Part shown: positions 47,346 to 56,452 of the stretch, one piece after another
How the letters are laid out: every line of letters starts with the position of its first letter
How positions within the stretch are numbered: position 1 is the stretch's first letter
Assembly: GCF_001551835.1 (NCBI RefSeq)
Contig: NZ_LODL01000039.1
Span: 1 to 64,000, forward strand
Direction: 5' to 3'
Origin: Dechloromonas denitrificans
Lineage (GTDB): Bacteria; Pseudomonadota; Gammaproteobacteria; Burkholderiales; Rhodocyclaceae
DNA: 64,000 nucleotides
Notes under the pieces: model-generated
Databases searched by the model: none
Told to the model about the DNA's origin: nothing
What the model saw: the letters and a program-made list of their open reading frames with translations, nothing else
Made by a program: the position numbers and the translations under genes

Positions 47346-48539
47346 TCACTCGTATTGGTATTTTTTAAGGGTGCCGTTGAGCTGAACGGACAAGTCGCTC
47401 AGGTAACGGGACAATTCGCTGTTCTCGCGCACCAGATGTTCGTTGGCATCGGCCAGCTGGGCGACCTGCTCGATATCACGGGCAATGCTCAGCCCCGCCT
47501 CGCTCTGCTCGCGGCTGGCGGCGGCGATATCGCGAATCAGCGCCAGCGTCTGGCCGGCATTGCTTTCGACCCGCTGCAGGTCGTCCACCGCCAGCGCCGC
47601 ATCGTTCAGGCTGGCGGCGGCCCGGGCCGACGTTTCCGCCATCGCCTCGATCATGCTGCCGACCTCCTGGCGCATGCCGTCGATCCGCTCGCCGATGTCG
47701 TGGGTGGCGTTGCGCGTCCGCTCGGCCAGCTTGCGCACCTCGTCGGCGACCACAGCGAAGCCCCGTCCCTGTTCGCCGGCCCGTGCCGCTTCGATGGCGG
47801 CATTCAGGGCGAGCAGATTGGTCTGTGCCGCGATCTCGGCAATCAGTTCGACGATGATGTCGATTTCCTGCGAGCGCGCACCGAGCCGGCTGGCGCCCTC
47901 CGAAGTCTGGCGCACAGTCGCCGCCAGGCTCTCAAGACTTTTCGCCAGCCCGCTCACCCGCTCGGCGCCGGCCTCCGCCATCTGGCCGGAAGCCTCGGCC
48001 ACCTCGGCGGCACCGCCGGCACTGTCGCTGGTCTGGCCGAGGCTGACCGTCAACTGCTCCAGCGTCGCCGCCGACGACAAGGTGATGTCGCGCTGACGGC
48101 GCACACCGTCGTTGCCGCCGCTGGCGTTGGCGCTACTCTCGCCGGCGACGCTGGAAATTTCCTGCGACATCCGGGCAAAGGCCAGAATCAGCCCGGACAA
48201 GGAACGCGCCATGCCATTCAGGCGCTCGGCCAGCGGCGCCAGCGCGCCGCAGCGCGGCGCATCGAGCCGACTGACCAGCGCCCCGCCGGCCAGATCCTGG
48301 GCAAAGCGATCAATCAAGCCGAGGGCGGATTCCAGTTCCTGCTGCACATGCCAGCCGAGGACCAGCGCGAGCAGCAGCAAACCGGCCCCCAGCCCGGCCA
48401 GCAACGCCGAACCCTGACCGGCGGCGGCCCAGGCCAGCGCAGCGGCGGCAGAGAACGCCAAGGCGCAGACCGTCAGTTGTTGCCAGCGCACAGAACGCAT
48501 GCTGGCGTGCAAAGCCGGGGCTGAATCACTCTTTGTCAT
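47346..48539 (-). CDS. Methyl-accepting chemotaxis protein without periplasmic domain
   Basis: A 397-residue receptor with two adjacent membrane helices (about 20-63) and no periplasmic sensor, then a HAMP-like linker and the signalling domain with [20 protein letters not shown] and [16 protein letters not shown]. The signal must come from the membrane, the cytoplasm or a partner; the NIT-like protein encoded 7 bases downstream is the obvious candidate. An upstream in-frame ATG (48554) is an alternative start; neither has a strong ribosome binding site. Confidence 0.88.
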   Translation of the reverse strand: MTKSDSAPALHASMRSVRWQQLTVCALAFSAAAALAWAAAGQGSALLAGLGAGLLLLALVLGWHVQQELESALGLIDRFAQDLAGGALVSRLDAPRCGALAPLAERLNGMARSLSGLILAFARMSQEISSVAGESSANASGGNDGVRRQRDITLSSAATLEQLTVSLGQTSDSAGGAAEVAEASGQMAEAGAERVSGLAKSLESLAATVRQTSEGASRLGARSQEIDIIVELIAEIAAQTNLLALNAAIEAARAGEQGRGFAVVADEVRKLAERTRNATHDIGERIDGMRQEVGSMIEAMAETSARAAASLNDAALAVDDLQRVESNAGQTLALIRDIAAASREQSEAGLSIARDIEQVAQLADANEHLVRENSELSRYLSDLSVQLNGTLKKYQYE

Positions 48540-48832
48540 ATATTTCGCACACATATTTACAAAACTGTCACAACCAAAGCAATTCGCTTGCCAAGCTATA
48601 CTTATATGGCATTTTTAATGCAAATCAAAAACTTACACGCCATTTTTTGCATCAATTCGGAGCAAGCGCCGCCCACCCCGCTAAAGAGCAGCCCGGTCCA
48701 GCGGGCCGGCGCACCATTCAGGTGCGTGCCTTTCCCCTACCCCGGCGCCGCGATGCCTCCGAACAGTGCAGCGCGATGCGGCTTGGCGCAGCGGCTATAA
48801 TTGAGGTTTTGCCAAGCAACGAGACGAACATC
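48540..48832. promoter_or_regulatory. Divergent intergenic region upstream of chemoreceptor operon and prfB
   Basis: About 290 bases without a gene. The left part (48540-48660) is distinctly AT-rich and likely carries the chemoreceptor operon promoter. The right part has TATAAT at 48796-48801, 31 bases before the prfB start, with no strong -35. I see no other structured element. Confidence 0.5.
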
Positions 48833-49937
48833 ATGGACGCGGAACACATCAACAGCATCGCCAACAAGCTCGACGACATCGCGCAGCGCGCGGCCGAGCT
48901 GCGGAGGTATCTTTGACTACGATCAGAAACGCGAGCGCCTGACCCTTCTCAATCTGGAGATGGAAGATCCCAAGATTTGGGATGACGCCAAACGTGCCCA
49001 GGAACTGGGCCGCGAAAAGAAATCGCTGGAAGACATCGTGCTGGTGCTGGAAGAAGTCCAGGCCGGGCTGGAGGACGGCCGCGAACTGTTCGCCATGGGC
49101 AAGGAAGAAAGCGACGACGACACGCTGCTCTCGGTCGAAGCCGACAACGCCCCGCTCGAGGAAAAGATCGCCGCCCTCGAATTCCGCCGCATGTTCAACA
49201 ACCCGTCCGACCCGATGCCCTGCTTCCTGGAAATCCAGGCCGGCGCCGGTGGGACCGAAGCCCAGGACTGGGCTTCGATGCTGTTGCGCATGTACCTGAA
49301 ATATGGCGAAAAGAAGGGGTTCACCGTCGAGGTCATGGAAGAGTCGGAAGGCGATGTCGCCGGCCTGAAGAGCGCCACCGTCAAGTTCACCGGCGACTAC
49401 GCCTACGGCACGCTGCGCACCGAGACCGGCATCCACCGCCTGGTCCGCAAGTCGCCGTTCGACTCCAACGCCCGCCGCCACACCAGCTTCACCTCGGTGT
49501 TCGTCTTTCCGGAAGTCGATGACTCGATCGAGATCAACATCAATCCGGCCGATGTCCGCACCGACACCTACCGCGCTTCCGGCGCCGGCGGTCAGCACAT
49601 CAACAAGACCGACTCCGCCGTCCGCCTGACCCACGTCCCGACCGGCATCGTCGTCCAGTGCCAGAACGACCGTTCGCAGCACCGCAACCGCGACGAAGCC
49701 TGGCAGATGCTGCGCGCCCGCATCTACGAGTTCGAACTGCGCAAGCAGCAGGCCGAACAGCAGAAGCTGGAAGATGCCAAGTCCGACATCGGCTGGGGCC
49801 ACCAGATCCGTTCCTACGTGCTCGACCAGAGCCGCATCAAGGATCTGCGGACCAACCACGAAACCGGCAACACCCAGGCCGTGCTCGACGGCGACCTCGA
49901 CCCTTTCATCGAGGCCAGCCTGAAACAGGGCGTATAA
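48833..49937 (+). CDS. prfB: Peptide chain release factor 2 (programmed +1 frameshift)
   Basis: RF2 terminates translation at UGA and UAA. The first 27 codons (48833-48913) end at an in-frame TGA (48914-48916); skipping one base and reading from 48915 continues through the whole protein, giving 367 residues. The stop-codon recognition tripeptide SPF lies in [14 protein letters not shown] and the peptidyl-transferase motif GGQ in [16 protein letters not shown]. The shift site (GGAGGTATCTTTGAC) is the standard autoregulatory signal: low RF2 leads to frameshifting and more RF2. Confidence 0.95.
48902..48917 (+). promoter_or_regulatory. RF2 programmed frameshift site
   Basis: Internal Shine-Dalgarno GGAGG three bases before the slippery CTT-TGA-C. 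It has the same arrangement as the well-studied enterobacterial prfB site; the CTT codon slips to TTT in the +1 frame. Confidence 0.93.
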
Positions 49938-49955
49938 CCTCCACCGGAGAAAGCC

Positions 49956-51182
49956 ATGCGACTTGTCGACCTCAGAATAAGCCACTATAAAAGTCTGTCA
50001 GACATTGCGTTAACTGACATTCAGCCGGTAACGGTGTTAGTTGGCTGCAACGGAGTCGGCAAGAGCAACGTGGCAGATGCCCTGCGCTTTTTGCGCGATG
50101 CGATGAGTCAGGGACTAGATCATGCCGTCAGCACGCGCGGCGGCATTGGCCTGATTCGCCAGTATTCGCCAACCAAGCCATTTCAGATTTCATTCGACTT
50201 TGGCTTTGCCGAAAAAAATAATCCGTCACACACCGCTCGTTATCAACTAACACTGACCAGCTTGCGCGAAGGTAACTTTCGCGTTGAGCGAGAGCGTTGT
50301 GAATGGTTTGGTCCAACAGGTATTTCCTTCAGTGCTGACGATGGAGAAATCGTTGACTGCGATTTCGAAGAAATGCAAGCCGAACGAAATGCTCGGGGTC
50401 TCGTAAGTCTCAAGGTAGCTGGAAATTCAGTCACATTAGACGACGAGCGTCTATTTCAGCCTGACGCTTTAGCATTTGGTAGCCGCCTAACTTGGCTTGA
50501 TATGGCTGATATACATTTTGGTCCTCAAAAATTACGCGACTCTGTTCTTAATTTTCGATTCTCGGCGATCTACCCCAACACTCTGCGCCAACCAGCACCA
50601 CCCGACACCGACCCAATCCTCAAGGAAAACGGCGCTAATTGGGCCTCCATCCTGCGCACCCTAAAAAAGACCAGTCGCGGCAAACAGGCTTGGGAGCAGA
50701 TCAGGGAGATGATGGAGATTGTCATGCCACAACTGGAAGACATCACCACACAAGCGGTAGGTGGTTTCATCATGCCTCGCTTCAAAGTGCGCGAAGCCAG
50801 CGGCGAGGCGCACCTATTCGACCCGTCGCAGATTTCCGACGGCACCCTGCGAATCCTCGGCATCCTGCTCGCCCTCTACCAGACACCGCATCCCTCGCTG
50901 ATGATCATTGAAGAACCCGAACAAACAGTCAACCCGGCCCTGCTTGCATTGCTGGCAGACGCTTTCCGGGAGGTCTCAGAACGCACGCAACTGCTTATTA
51001 CAAGCCATAGTCCGCACCTCATCGACTGTTTCGAGCCGGAAAATATCCAAGTTGTCGCCATGCAAAACGGTGAAACTCGCATCTCGCCAATCCGCGCAAG
51101 CCAGCGGGAAGCGGTCAAGGAACACCTTTTGAGTCTTGAGCAGATAATGTCCTCTGAAGGCTTGTTGCCGGAGGATGCATGA
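49956..51182 (+). CDS. AAA family ATPase (AAA_21, OLD-like) of a two-gene module
   Basis: A 408-residue ABC/SMC-type ATPase as in OLD-family defence proteins: N-terminal RLVDLRISHYKSLSDIAL, Walker A VGCNGVGKSN (about residues 30-38), a central insert without clear motifs, ISDGTLRILGILLAL (signature-like), Walker B SLMIIEEPEQTVNP and the H-loop LLITSHSPHLID. There is no fused TOPRIM domain; the overlapping downstream gene supplies one. The ribosome binding site GGAGA precedes the ATG. Base composition drops sharply compared with prfB before it and the gene at 51.8 kb after it, indicating recent acquisition. Confidence 0.88.
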   Translation: MRLVDLRISHYKSLSDIALTDIQPVTVLVGCNGVGKSNVADALRFLRDAMSQGLDHAVSTRGGIGLIRQYSPTKPFQISFDFGFAEKNNPSHTARYQLTLTSLREGNFRVERERCEWFGPTGISFSADDGEIVDCDFEEMQAERNARGLVSLKVAGNSVTLDDERLFQPDALAFGSRLTWLDMADIHFGPQKLRDSVLNFRFSAIYPNTLRQPAPPDTDPILKENGANWASILRTLKKTSRGKQAWEQIREMMEIVMPQLEDITTQAVGGFIMPRFKVREASGEAHLFDPSQISDGTLRILGILLALYQTPHPSLMIIEEPEQTVNPALLALLADAFREVSERTQLLITSHSPHLIDCFEPENIQVVAMQNGETRISPIRASQREAVKEHLLSLEQIMSSEGLLPEDA

Positions 51183-51778
51183 GACGCCTGCTGCCAATCG
51201 TAGAGGGGCATGGCGAAATCCCGGCTGTTCCCATCCTCATTCGGAACATCCTTGCCACCCGAGGCATTCACGATGTGCAGCCTCTGTCCGCTTGGCGTCA
51301 TGGTGAATATCCAAGTGTCGCCAAGAAATTTGACAGCATATTCCTGGCTGCCATCAAGGAGAATGCCCCTATTCTGTGGGTCATGGATTTCGACTCGAAA
51401 GACCACGACTGTCCGGTCAAGGAAGAGCAGAATCTGTTGGCCAGAGCAGAATCACTACGCCCCGGCTGGCCGATAAAAATTGCTTTTCTTGTCAAGGAAT
51501 ATGAAACCCTGTTCTTGATCGACGAAACTGCTACCCGCAAAGTCTTTCCGGATATTCCTGCAAAAACCTCCTTCCCCGAAAACCCTGAAAATATCCGAGG
51601 CGCCAAGGAATGGCTCAGCAAAGCGCGCCCGTCGTCGGGATCGGCCTACAAGGAAACCGTTCACCAAGCAAAAATCACCGCGCACCTCAATTTCGAGTTG
51701 TTACGCGCCCGTTCTTCCGATTTTGCACACCTTGAACGAGCTGTTGTAGAACTCGCAAATTCAGCAGTCCCTTTATAA
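51179..51778 (+). CDS. DUF4276 family protein, TOPRIM-like putative nuclease
   Basis: A 199-residue protein of the DUF4276 type. The N-terminus PIVEGHGEIPAVPIL has the glutamate expected of a TOPRIM fold and WVMDFDSKDHDC supplies the D-x-D pair; a later region with FLVKEYETLFL is also typical. It overlaps the ATPase gene by four bases (ATGA). By analogy with OLD, Gabija and PARIS ATPase-TOPRIM pairs I infer a nuclease or nuclease-like effector controlled by the ATPase. No experimental role is known to me for this exact pair. Confidence 0.75.
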   Translation: MRRLLPIVEGHGEIPAVPILIRNILATRGIHDVQPLSAWRHGEYPSVAKKFDSIFLAAIKENAPILWVMDFDSKDHDCPVKEEQNLLARAESLRPGWPIKIAFLVKEYETLFLIDETATRKVFPDIPAKTSFPENPENIRGAKEWLSKARPSSGSAYKETVHQAKITAHLNFELLRARSSDFAHLERAVVELANSAVPL

Positions 51779-51847
51779 GCAATTTGCCTTGTTTTTTGCA
51801 TTGCCTCTTTGCATTGAAAAAATGGCTTGTTGGTTGGAAAAATCCCT

Positions 51848-53083
51848 ATGACTCGCCTCCTCGCCTGGCTGGCCGGCACGCTGCTTCTGCTCGTGCTGGC
51901 TGCCGGGGGCCTGTTGCTGGCGGCGGTCGACCGCCAGCCGCTGGTCAACCGCAGCGCAACCATCGCCCCACTGGCCGTCGCCCAGGCCCGCTGGCTGTTC
52001 CAGACCAACGACCCACGCCGGCTGCGGCCAGGCGAAGCACGGCAAACCGCCATCCCGGTCGCCCTCCTCGACGAAGGTATCAACTACGCCGCCAGCCGTG
52101 GTCTGCGCGGCCGTGGCGGCCTGCTGCTCAACGGCGAGGCGGCCGAAATCCGCCTCAGCCTGCGCCTGCCCGGCGAACACTACCTGAACCTGCGGGCCAG
52201 CATTCCGCCCGGCCCCGGCGAACCGCGCCTGGCCAGCGCCGCCCTCGGCCCCCTGCCGCTGCCGGCCGGCCTGCTCGAACTGGCGCTCAGCGCGGCCATC
52301 GAAGGTGCCGGCTACGGCCGCGAATGGCAACTGGCGCGTAGCGCCATCCGCGCACTGAATTACGACGCGCCCAACCAGCGCATCCTGGTCAGCTACGTCT
52401 GGGAACCGGCCATCCTTGAACGGGCCCGTTCCATCGCCCTCAACCCGGCCGACCTCGAGCGCATCCGCAGCGCCCAGCGGCAGTTCGCCGCGCTACTCGA
52501 CCACCATGCGCGGGGCGCCAAGGTCGCCCTGCCCGACGTGCTGCAGGCGATGCTCGCCGGTGCTGGCGACGATCAGCGCCAGGCGCGCCGCGCCGCGCTG
52601 CTGGTGATGGCCGCCTACCTGGCCGAAAAAGACCTCGCCGCGATCATTCCCGACGCCCGCGACTGGCCGCGACCGCGCCAGGTCATGCTGATGCTGGCCG
52701 GGCGCTACGACAGCGCCCAGCATTTCGTCATTTCCGCCGCGCTCGCCGCCTGGGCCGGCGAACCGGTGGCCGATGCCATCGGCGTCTACAAGGAACTGGC
52801 CGATTCCCGGCACGGCAGCGGCTTCTCGTTCGCCGACCTCGCCGCCGACCGGGCCGGCACCCGGTTCGGCGAAGGGCTCAATCGCGACGACCCGAAACTG
52901 CAGGCGGCGCTGCACAGCACGCTGCGCGAGTCGGACCTGATCCCGTCGCTGGCCGGCCTGCCGGAATACCTCAGCGCCCGCGACTTCCGCCGCCAGTTCG
53001 GCGCCCCGAGCAGCCCAGCCTACCAGCGCCTGAACGCGGAAATCGAACAGCGCCTGGCCGCCCTCCCCCTTTACCGCCCGTGA
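51848..53083 (+). CDS. Hypothetical exported or membrane-anchored protein
   Basis: A 411-residue protein that I do not recognise. It has an N-terminal membrane segment (about residues 4-27, possibly an uncleaved signal anchor), then VDRQPLVNRSATIAPLAVAQARWLF and an Ala/Leu-rich periplasmic body with a conserved-looking middle (QHFVISAALAAWAGEPVADAIGVYKELAD, shown here only in part: SAALAAWAGEPVADA) and FSFADLAADRAGTRFGE. GC content is back to the host level. The start is the ATG at 51848; a TTG seven codons upstream is possible. It overlaps the cupin gene region by GTGA. Confidence 0.6.
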   Translation: MTRLLAWLAGTLLLLVLAAGGLLLAAVDRQPLVNRSATIAPLAVAQARWLFQTNDPRRLRPGEARQTAIPVALLDEGINYAASRGLRGRGGLLLNGEAAEIRLSLRLPGEHYLNLRASIPPGPGEPRLASAALGPLPLPAGLLELALSAAIEGAGYGREWQLARSAIRALNYDAPNQRILVSYVWEPAILERARSIALNPADLERIRSAQRQFAALLDHHARGAKVALPDVLQAMLAGAGDDQRQARRAALLVMAAYLAEKDLAAIIPDARDWPRPRQVMLMLAGRYDSAQHFVISAALAAWAGEPVADAIGVYKELADSRHGSGFSFADLAADRAGTRFGEGLNRDDPKLQAALHSTLRESDLIPSLAGLPEYLSARDFRRQFGAPSSPAYQRLNAEIEQRLAALPLYRP

Positions 53084-53088
53084 CGCCG

Positions 53089-53418
53089 ATGCCCGCCAAC
53101 ATTTTTGCCGATCTGCCGCGGTCGACCTTGCCGGCAGAGCAATTTTCGGAACTGCTGAGCCGGCCCGGCCTGCGCATCGAACGCATCGTGTCGACCGGCC
53201 AGACCAGCCCGCCGGATTTCTGGTACGACCAGGCGCAGGCCGAATGGGTCCTGCTGCTGCAAGGGCAGGCCACCCTGCGTTTTGAAGATACTCCGCAGCC
53301 CGTGCCGCTGGCCGTCGGCGACTTCGTCGAAATTGCCGCCCACCGTCGGCATCGCGTCGAATGGACGGACCCGGACCAGCCGACGGTCTGGCTGGCCATC
53401 CATTACGCAGCGGACTGA
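53089..53418 (+). CDS. Small cupin-domain protein
   Basis: A 109-residue single-domain cupin: [20 protein letters not shown] and [11 protein letters not shown] form the first cupin motif region, [18 protein letters not shown] the second with its histidines. Such proteins occur in many proteobacteria next to housekeeping genes; the bound metal or ligand is unknown. A GTG at 53080 that overlaps the previous stop is an alternative start. lysS follows after 92 bases. Confidence 0.75.
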   Translation: MPANIFADLPRSTLPAEQFSELLSRPGLRIERIVSTGQTSPPDFWYDQAQAEWVLLLQGQATLRFEDTPQPVPLAVGDFVEIAAHRRHRVEWTDPDQPTVWLAIHYAAD

Positions 53419-53470
53419 CGCATCGCGCTTTCCCTGAAGGGCCAAATCGGCGAAAATTCAGGGTTCTACA

Positions 53471-53485
53471 GCGGTCGACCGCAGC
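53471..53485 (+). repeat. GTCGACCGC motif, copy 6 (no T-tract)
   Basis: GCGGTCGACCGCAGC, 26 bases before lysS. The core and right flank match the other intergenic copies, but the upstream sequence is not T-rich, so this copy may be chance. Confidence 0.3.
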
Positions 53486-53510
53486 AAACCTCAATTTCCA
53501 AGGATTTTTC

Positions 53511-55016
53511 ATGTCCAACGCCGAACAGCAAGCCCCGGTCCAGCAAGACGAAAACCAGCTCATCGCCGAGCGTCGCGCCAAACTGGCCGAGTGGCGCAAG
53601 AGCGGCCAAGCCTTCCCCAACGACTTCCAGCGCGAGAACACCGCCGCCAAGGTCCTCGAAGTCTACGGCGAGAAATCGGCGGAAGAACTCGAAGGTATGC
53701 CGGTCGAAGTCAAGGTTGCCGGCCGCATGATGCTGAAGCGCGTCATGGGCAAGGCCTCCTTCGCCACCATCCAGGATCTCTCCGGCCGCATCCAGATCTA
53801 CATCACCCGCGACCGCGTCGGCGAAGACGTCTATACCGCCTTCAAGGGCTGGGACCTCGGCGACATCATCGGCGTCACCGGCATCCTGATGAAGACCAAG
53901 ACCGGCGAACTGTCCATCCAGGCCGCCGAGATCCGCCTGCTGACCAAGTCGCTCCGCCCGCTGCCGGACAAGTTTCACGGCCTGGCCGACCAGGAAATGA
54001 AGTATCGCCAGCGCTACGTCGACCTGATCATGAACGAGGAAACGCGCTTTACCTTCCGCGCCCGTTCGGCCATCGTCCAGTCGATCCGCAACTACATGTG
54101 CGGCCACGGCTTCATGGAAGTCGAAACGCCGATGATGCACCCGATCCCGGGCGGCGCCTCGGCCAAGCCTTTCGTCACCCATCACAACGCGCTCGACATG
54201 CAGCAGTTCCTGCGCATCGCCCCCGAGCTGTACCTGAAGCGCCTGGTCGTCGGCGGTTTCGAGAAGGTTTTCGAGGTCAACCGCAACTTCCGTAACGAAG
54301 GTTTGAGCCCGCGCCATAACCCAGAATTCACCATGATGGAGTTCTACGAAGCGTACGCCAACTACCATACGCTGATGGACTTCACCGAAGGCCTGCTCCG
54401 CCATGCTGCGCGCGAAGCGCTGGGCAAGGAAGTCTTCATCTATCAGGGCCGCGAGCTCGACCTCTCCAAGCCTTTCCACCGCCTGACCATCTGCCAGGCG
54501 ATACAGCGCGAACAGCCGGGCTTCACCGATGCCCAGTTGGCCGACCCCGAATTCCTCAAGGCCCAGATCAAGGCCTTCGGCGAGCCGATCAAGCCGGGCG
54601 GCCTGGGCAGCCTGCAACTGCAACTGTTCGAAGCCTGCGCCGAAGCCCAGTGCTGGGAACCGACCTTCATCATCGACTACCCGGTCGAAGTCTCGCCGCT
54701 GGCCCGCGCCTCCGATTCCAACCCGGAAATCACCGAGCGCTTCGAGCTGTTCATCGTCGGCCGCGAAATCGCCAACGGCTTCTCCGAGCTGAACGATGCC
54801 GAAGACCAGGCGGCGCGCTTCCACGAGCAGATGAAGGCGAAGGACGCCGGCGACGAAGAAGCGATGTATTACGACGCTGACTTCATTCGGGCGCTGGAAT
54901 ACGGGCTGCCGCCGACCGGTGGCTGTGGGATCGGCATTGATCGGCTGATTATGCTGCTGACCGACTCGGCCGCGATCAGGGATGTAATTCTCTTCCCCTC
55001 CATGCGCCCCGAATGA
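53511..55016 (+). CDS. lysS: Lysyl-tRNA synthetase (class II)
   Basis: A 501-residue class II LysRS. The N-terminal OB-fold anticodon-binding domain (about residues 70-160) contains [17 protein letters not shown]; the catalytic core shows motif 1 ([17 protein letters not shown]), motif 2 ([19 protein letters not shown]) and motif 3 ([12 protein letters not shown]). AAGGA stands 6 bases before the ATG. In relatives it usually follows prfB directly; here four genes separate them. Confidence 0.96.
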   Translation: MSNAEQQAPVQQDENQLIAERRAKLAEWRKSGQAFPNDFQRENTAAKVLEVYGEKSAEELEGMPVEVKVAGRMMLKRVMGKASFATIQDLSGRIQIYITRDRVGEDVYTAFKGWDLGDIIGVTGILMKTKTGELSIQAAEIRLLTKSLRPLPDKFHGLADQEMKYRQRYVDLIMNEETRFTFRARSAIVQSIRNYMCGHGFMEVETPMMHPIPGGASAKPFVTHHNALDMQQFLRIAPELYLKRLVVGGFEKVFEVNRNFRNEGLSPRHNPEFTMMEFYEAYANYHTLMDFTEGLLRHAAREALGKEVFIYQGRELDLSKPFHRLTICQAIQREQPGFTDAQLADPEFLKAQIKAFGEPIKPGGLGSLQLQLFEACAEAQCWEPTFIIDYPVEVSPLARASDSNPEITERFELFIVGREIANGFSELNDAEDQAARFHEQMKAKDAGDEEAMYYDADFIRALEYGLPPTGGCGIGIDRLIMLLTDSAAIRDVILFPSMRPE

Positions 55017-55139
55017 TGATCGGCTGCGCTTGCCATGACCGCGTTGCAGGCGAGCTTGCATGGCCTCTACGGGCCACCCCGTAGCGCTGCTATGCGGCGC
55101 TCACCTGCGCCTTGTCCTGGCTGCGCTCGCTCGATCATC
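55015..55139. repeat. Small inverted-repeat element after lysS
   Basis: A 125-bp segment bounded by the 8-bp inverted repeat GATGATCG / CGATCATC; the left end includes the lysS stop codon. Inside is a perfect hairpin CTACGGG-ccac-CCCGTAG (55067-55084) and a repeat of GGCTGCGCT near both ends. It looks like a REP-type or miniature transposable element and may terminate lysS transcription. Confidence 0.4.
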
Positions 55140-55147
55140 GGATCTCT

Positions 55148-55948
55148 GTGAACGAAAACCTCCAATCTCTCGAAGCCGCCGCCCGGGCGGCTTTGACGAC
55201 GCATCACAGCCGGGCTCTCGTGTTCGAACATGAGGGTCGGCGTTATGTCGTCAAGAAACTGGCCGAAAAGCCGCGCAAATTGGCGCAGACGCTGTTCATG
55301 CGCTGGCTGGTCAAGCGGCTGACCGGGCAGCCGCTGCCAATGCGCACGCTGGCCCTGTCGCAAGCGGCCAGCAGCATGGATTTCGAGGCCAAGCGGCTGC
55401 AAGCGCTGGCCGCGGCTGGTGTTCGCGTGCCGCGGGTGGCGCTGGTGACGCCGGAATTCTTCGTGCTTGAATTTTGCGGCACCGTCGTCGCCACGCTGCT
55501 CGAAAAATGGACGCCGGAAATCTGGCGCCGCGAACTGCCGCGCCTGGCCAGCGAACTCGGCGAATTCCACCACGCCGGCCAGTGGCACGGTGGGGCGCAG
55601 ATCAAGAACATCACGCTGCTCGACGGCCTGAGCTACCGCATCGATTTCGAAGAGAATTTCGGCGAATTTCTGCCCCTGGCCGTCGCCCAGACCGCCGACC
55701 TCGTCCTTTTCCTGAATTCCATCTCGCTGGCTGGACCGGTCGGTGAAATGGAATCGCGCGAACTGCTGCCGCAACTGCTCCACGACTACTTCGCCGCCCA
55801 TCTCGACCCGGAAATCAAGCAGATCATCCGCCGCGCCCTGCCCTTGCTGAAAAAACTGGCCGGGCTGGCCGGGCTGTTTCAGCGCTGGTCGAAAAAAGGC
55901 ATCCGCCGTGTGCTGATCCTGGTCGATGTGCTGGCCACCGTAAAATAA
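55148..55948 (+). CDS. Small Ser/Thr or LPS kinase-like protein (BUD32/WaaP-like)
   Basis: A 266-residue protein with a minimal kinase fold: VFEHEGRRYVVKKL (Lys of the ATP site), FEAKRLQALAAAGVRVPRV, ELGEFHHAGQWHGGAQIKN as catalytic loop (His/Gln/Asn in place of the usual HRD-x-K-x-x-N) and YRIDFEENFG in the metal-binding position. This pattern resembles BUD32/RIO-like and Kdo-kinase families. The start is taken as GTG just after the inverted-repeat element; an upstream TTG at 55112 is possible. It abuts the next hypothetical gene. Confidence 0.65.
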   Translation: MNENLQSLEAAARAALTTHHSRALVFEHEGRRYVVKKLAEKPRKLAQTLFMRWLVKRLTGQPLPMRTLALSQAASSMDFEAKRLQALAAAGVRVPRVALVTPEFFVLEFCGTVVATLLEKWTPEIWRRELPRLASELGEFHHAGQWHGGAQIKNITLLDGLSYRIDFEENFGEFLPLAVAQTADLVLFLNSISLAGPVGEMESRELLPQLLHDYFAAHLDPEIKQIIRRALPLLKKLAGLAGLFQRWSKKGIRRVLILVDVLATVK

Positions 55949-56452
55949 ATGCAAATCCGCCAATTACAAATCGCCAACGACAGCGTCCAGGATCGCCTGA
56001 TGCTGCGCGTCGGCACCCAGGCCAACGAGGAATACCGGATCTATTTCACCCGCCGTTTCCTGCGCGAAATCTGGCCGCACCTGGTTGAAATGCTGAACGG
56101 CCATCTGAGCGGCCAGCCGGTCACCGTCGTCGAGGCCGAGGCGGCCCCCGGCGAAGCAGCCACTTTCGAACAGTCCTTCATCGACGACAACCCGAGCTAC
56201 CCGCTCGGCGCCACCCCGCTGCTGGCCAGCGAGGCCGTCCTCGAAGCCAGCGGCGACGGCACGGCGCGGCTGATCCTGCGCGAAGGGCGCGAACGGCGCT
56301 TTACGCTCGAACTCACCGCCGAAATTCTGCACGCGCTGTGCGCCATGCTGCGCGCCGCCAACGACCAGGCCGGCTGGGATCTGACGCTGGCCTACGACAG
56401 CCCGGCCCCGATCAGCCAACAGCCGCCCACCGGCAAAACCCTGCTCCATTAG
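55949..56452 (+). CDS. Conserved hypothetical protein
   Basis: A 167-residue protein starting [22 protein letters not shown], which starts immediately after the preceding stop. It has a recognisable beta-rich first half with [15 protein letters not shown] and a second half with [20 protein letters not shown] recognise no domain. It overlaps the mnmC start by one base, so it is probably co-expressed with the kinase-like gene and mnmC. Confidence 0.65.
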   Translation: MQIRQLQIANDSVQDRLMLRVGTQANEEYRIYFTRRFLREIWPHLVEMLNGHLSGQPVTVVEAEAAPGEAATFEQSFIDDNPSYPLGATPLLASEAVLEASGDGTARLILREGRERRFTLELTAEILHALCAMLRAANDQAGWDLTLAYDSPAPISQQPPTGKTLLH

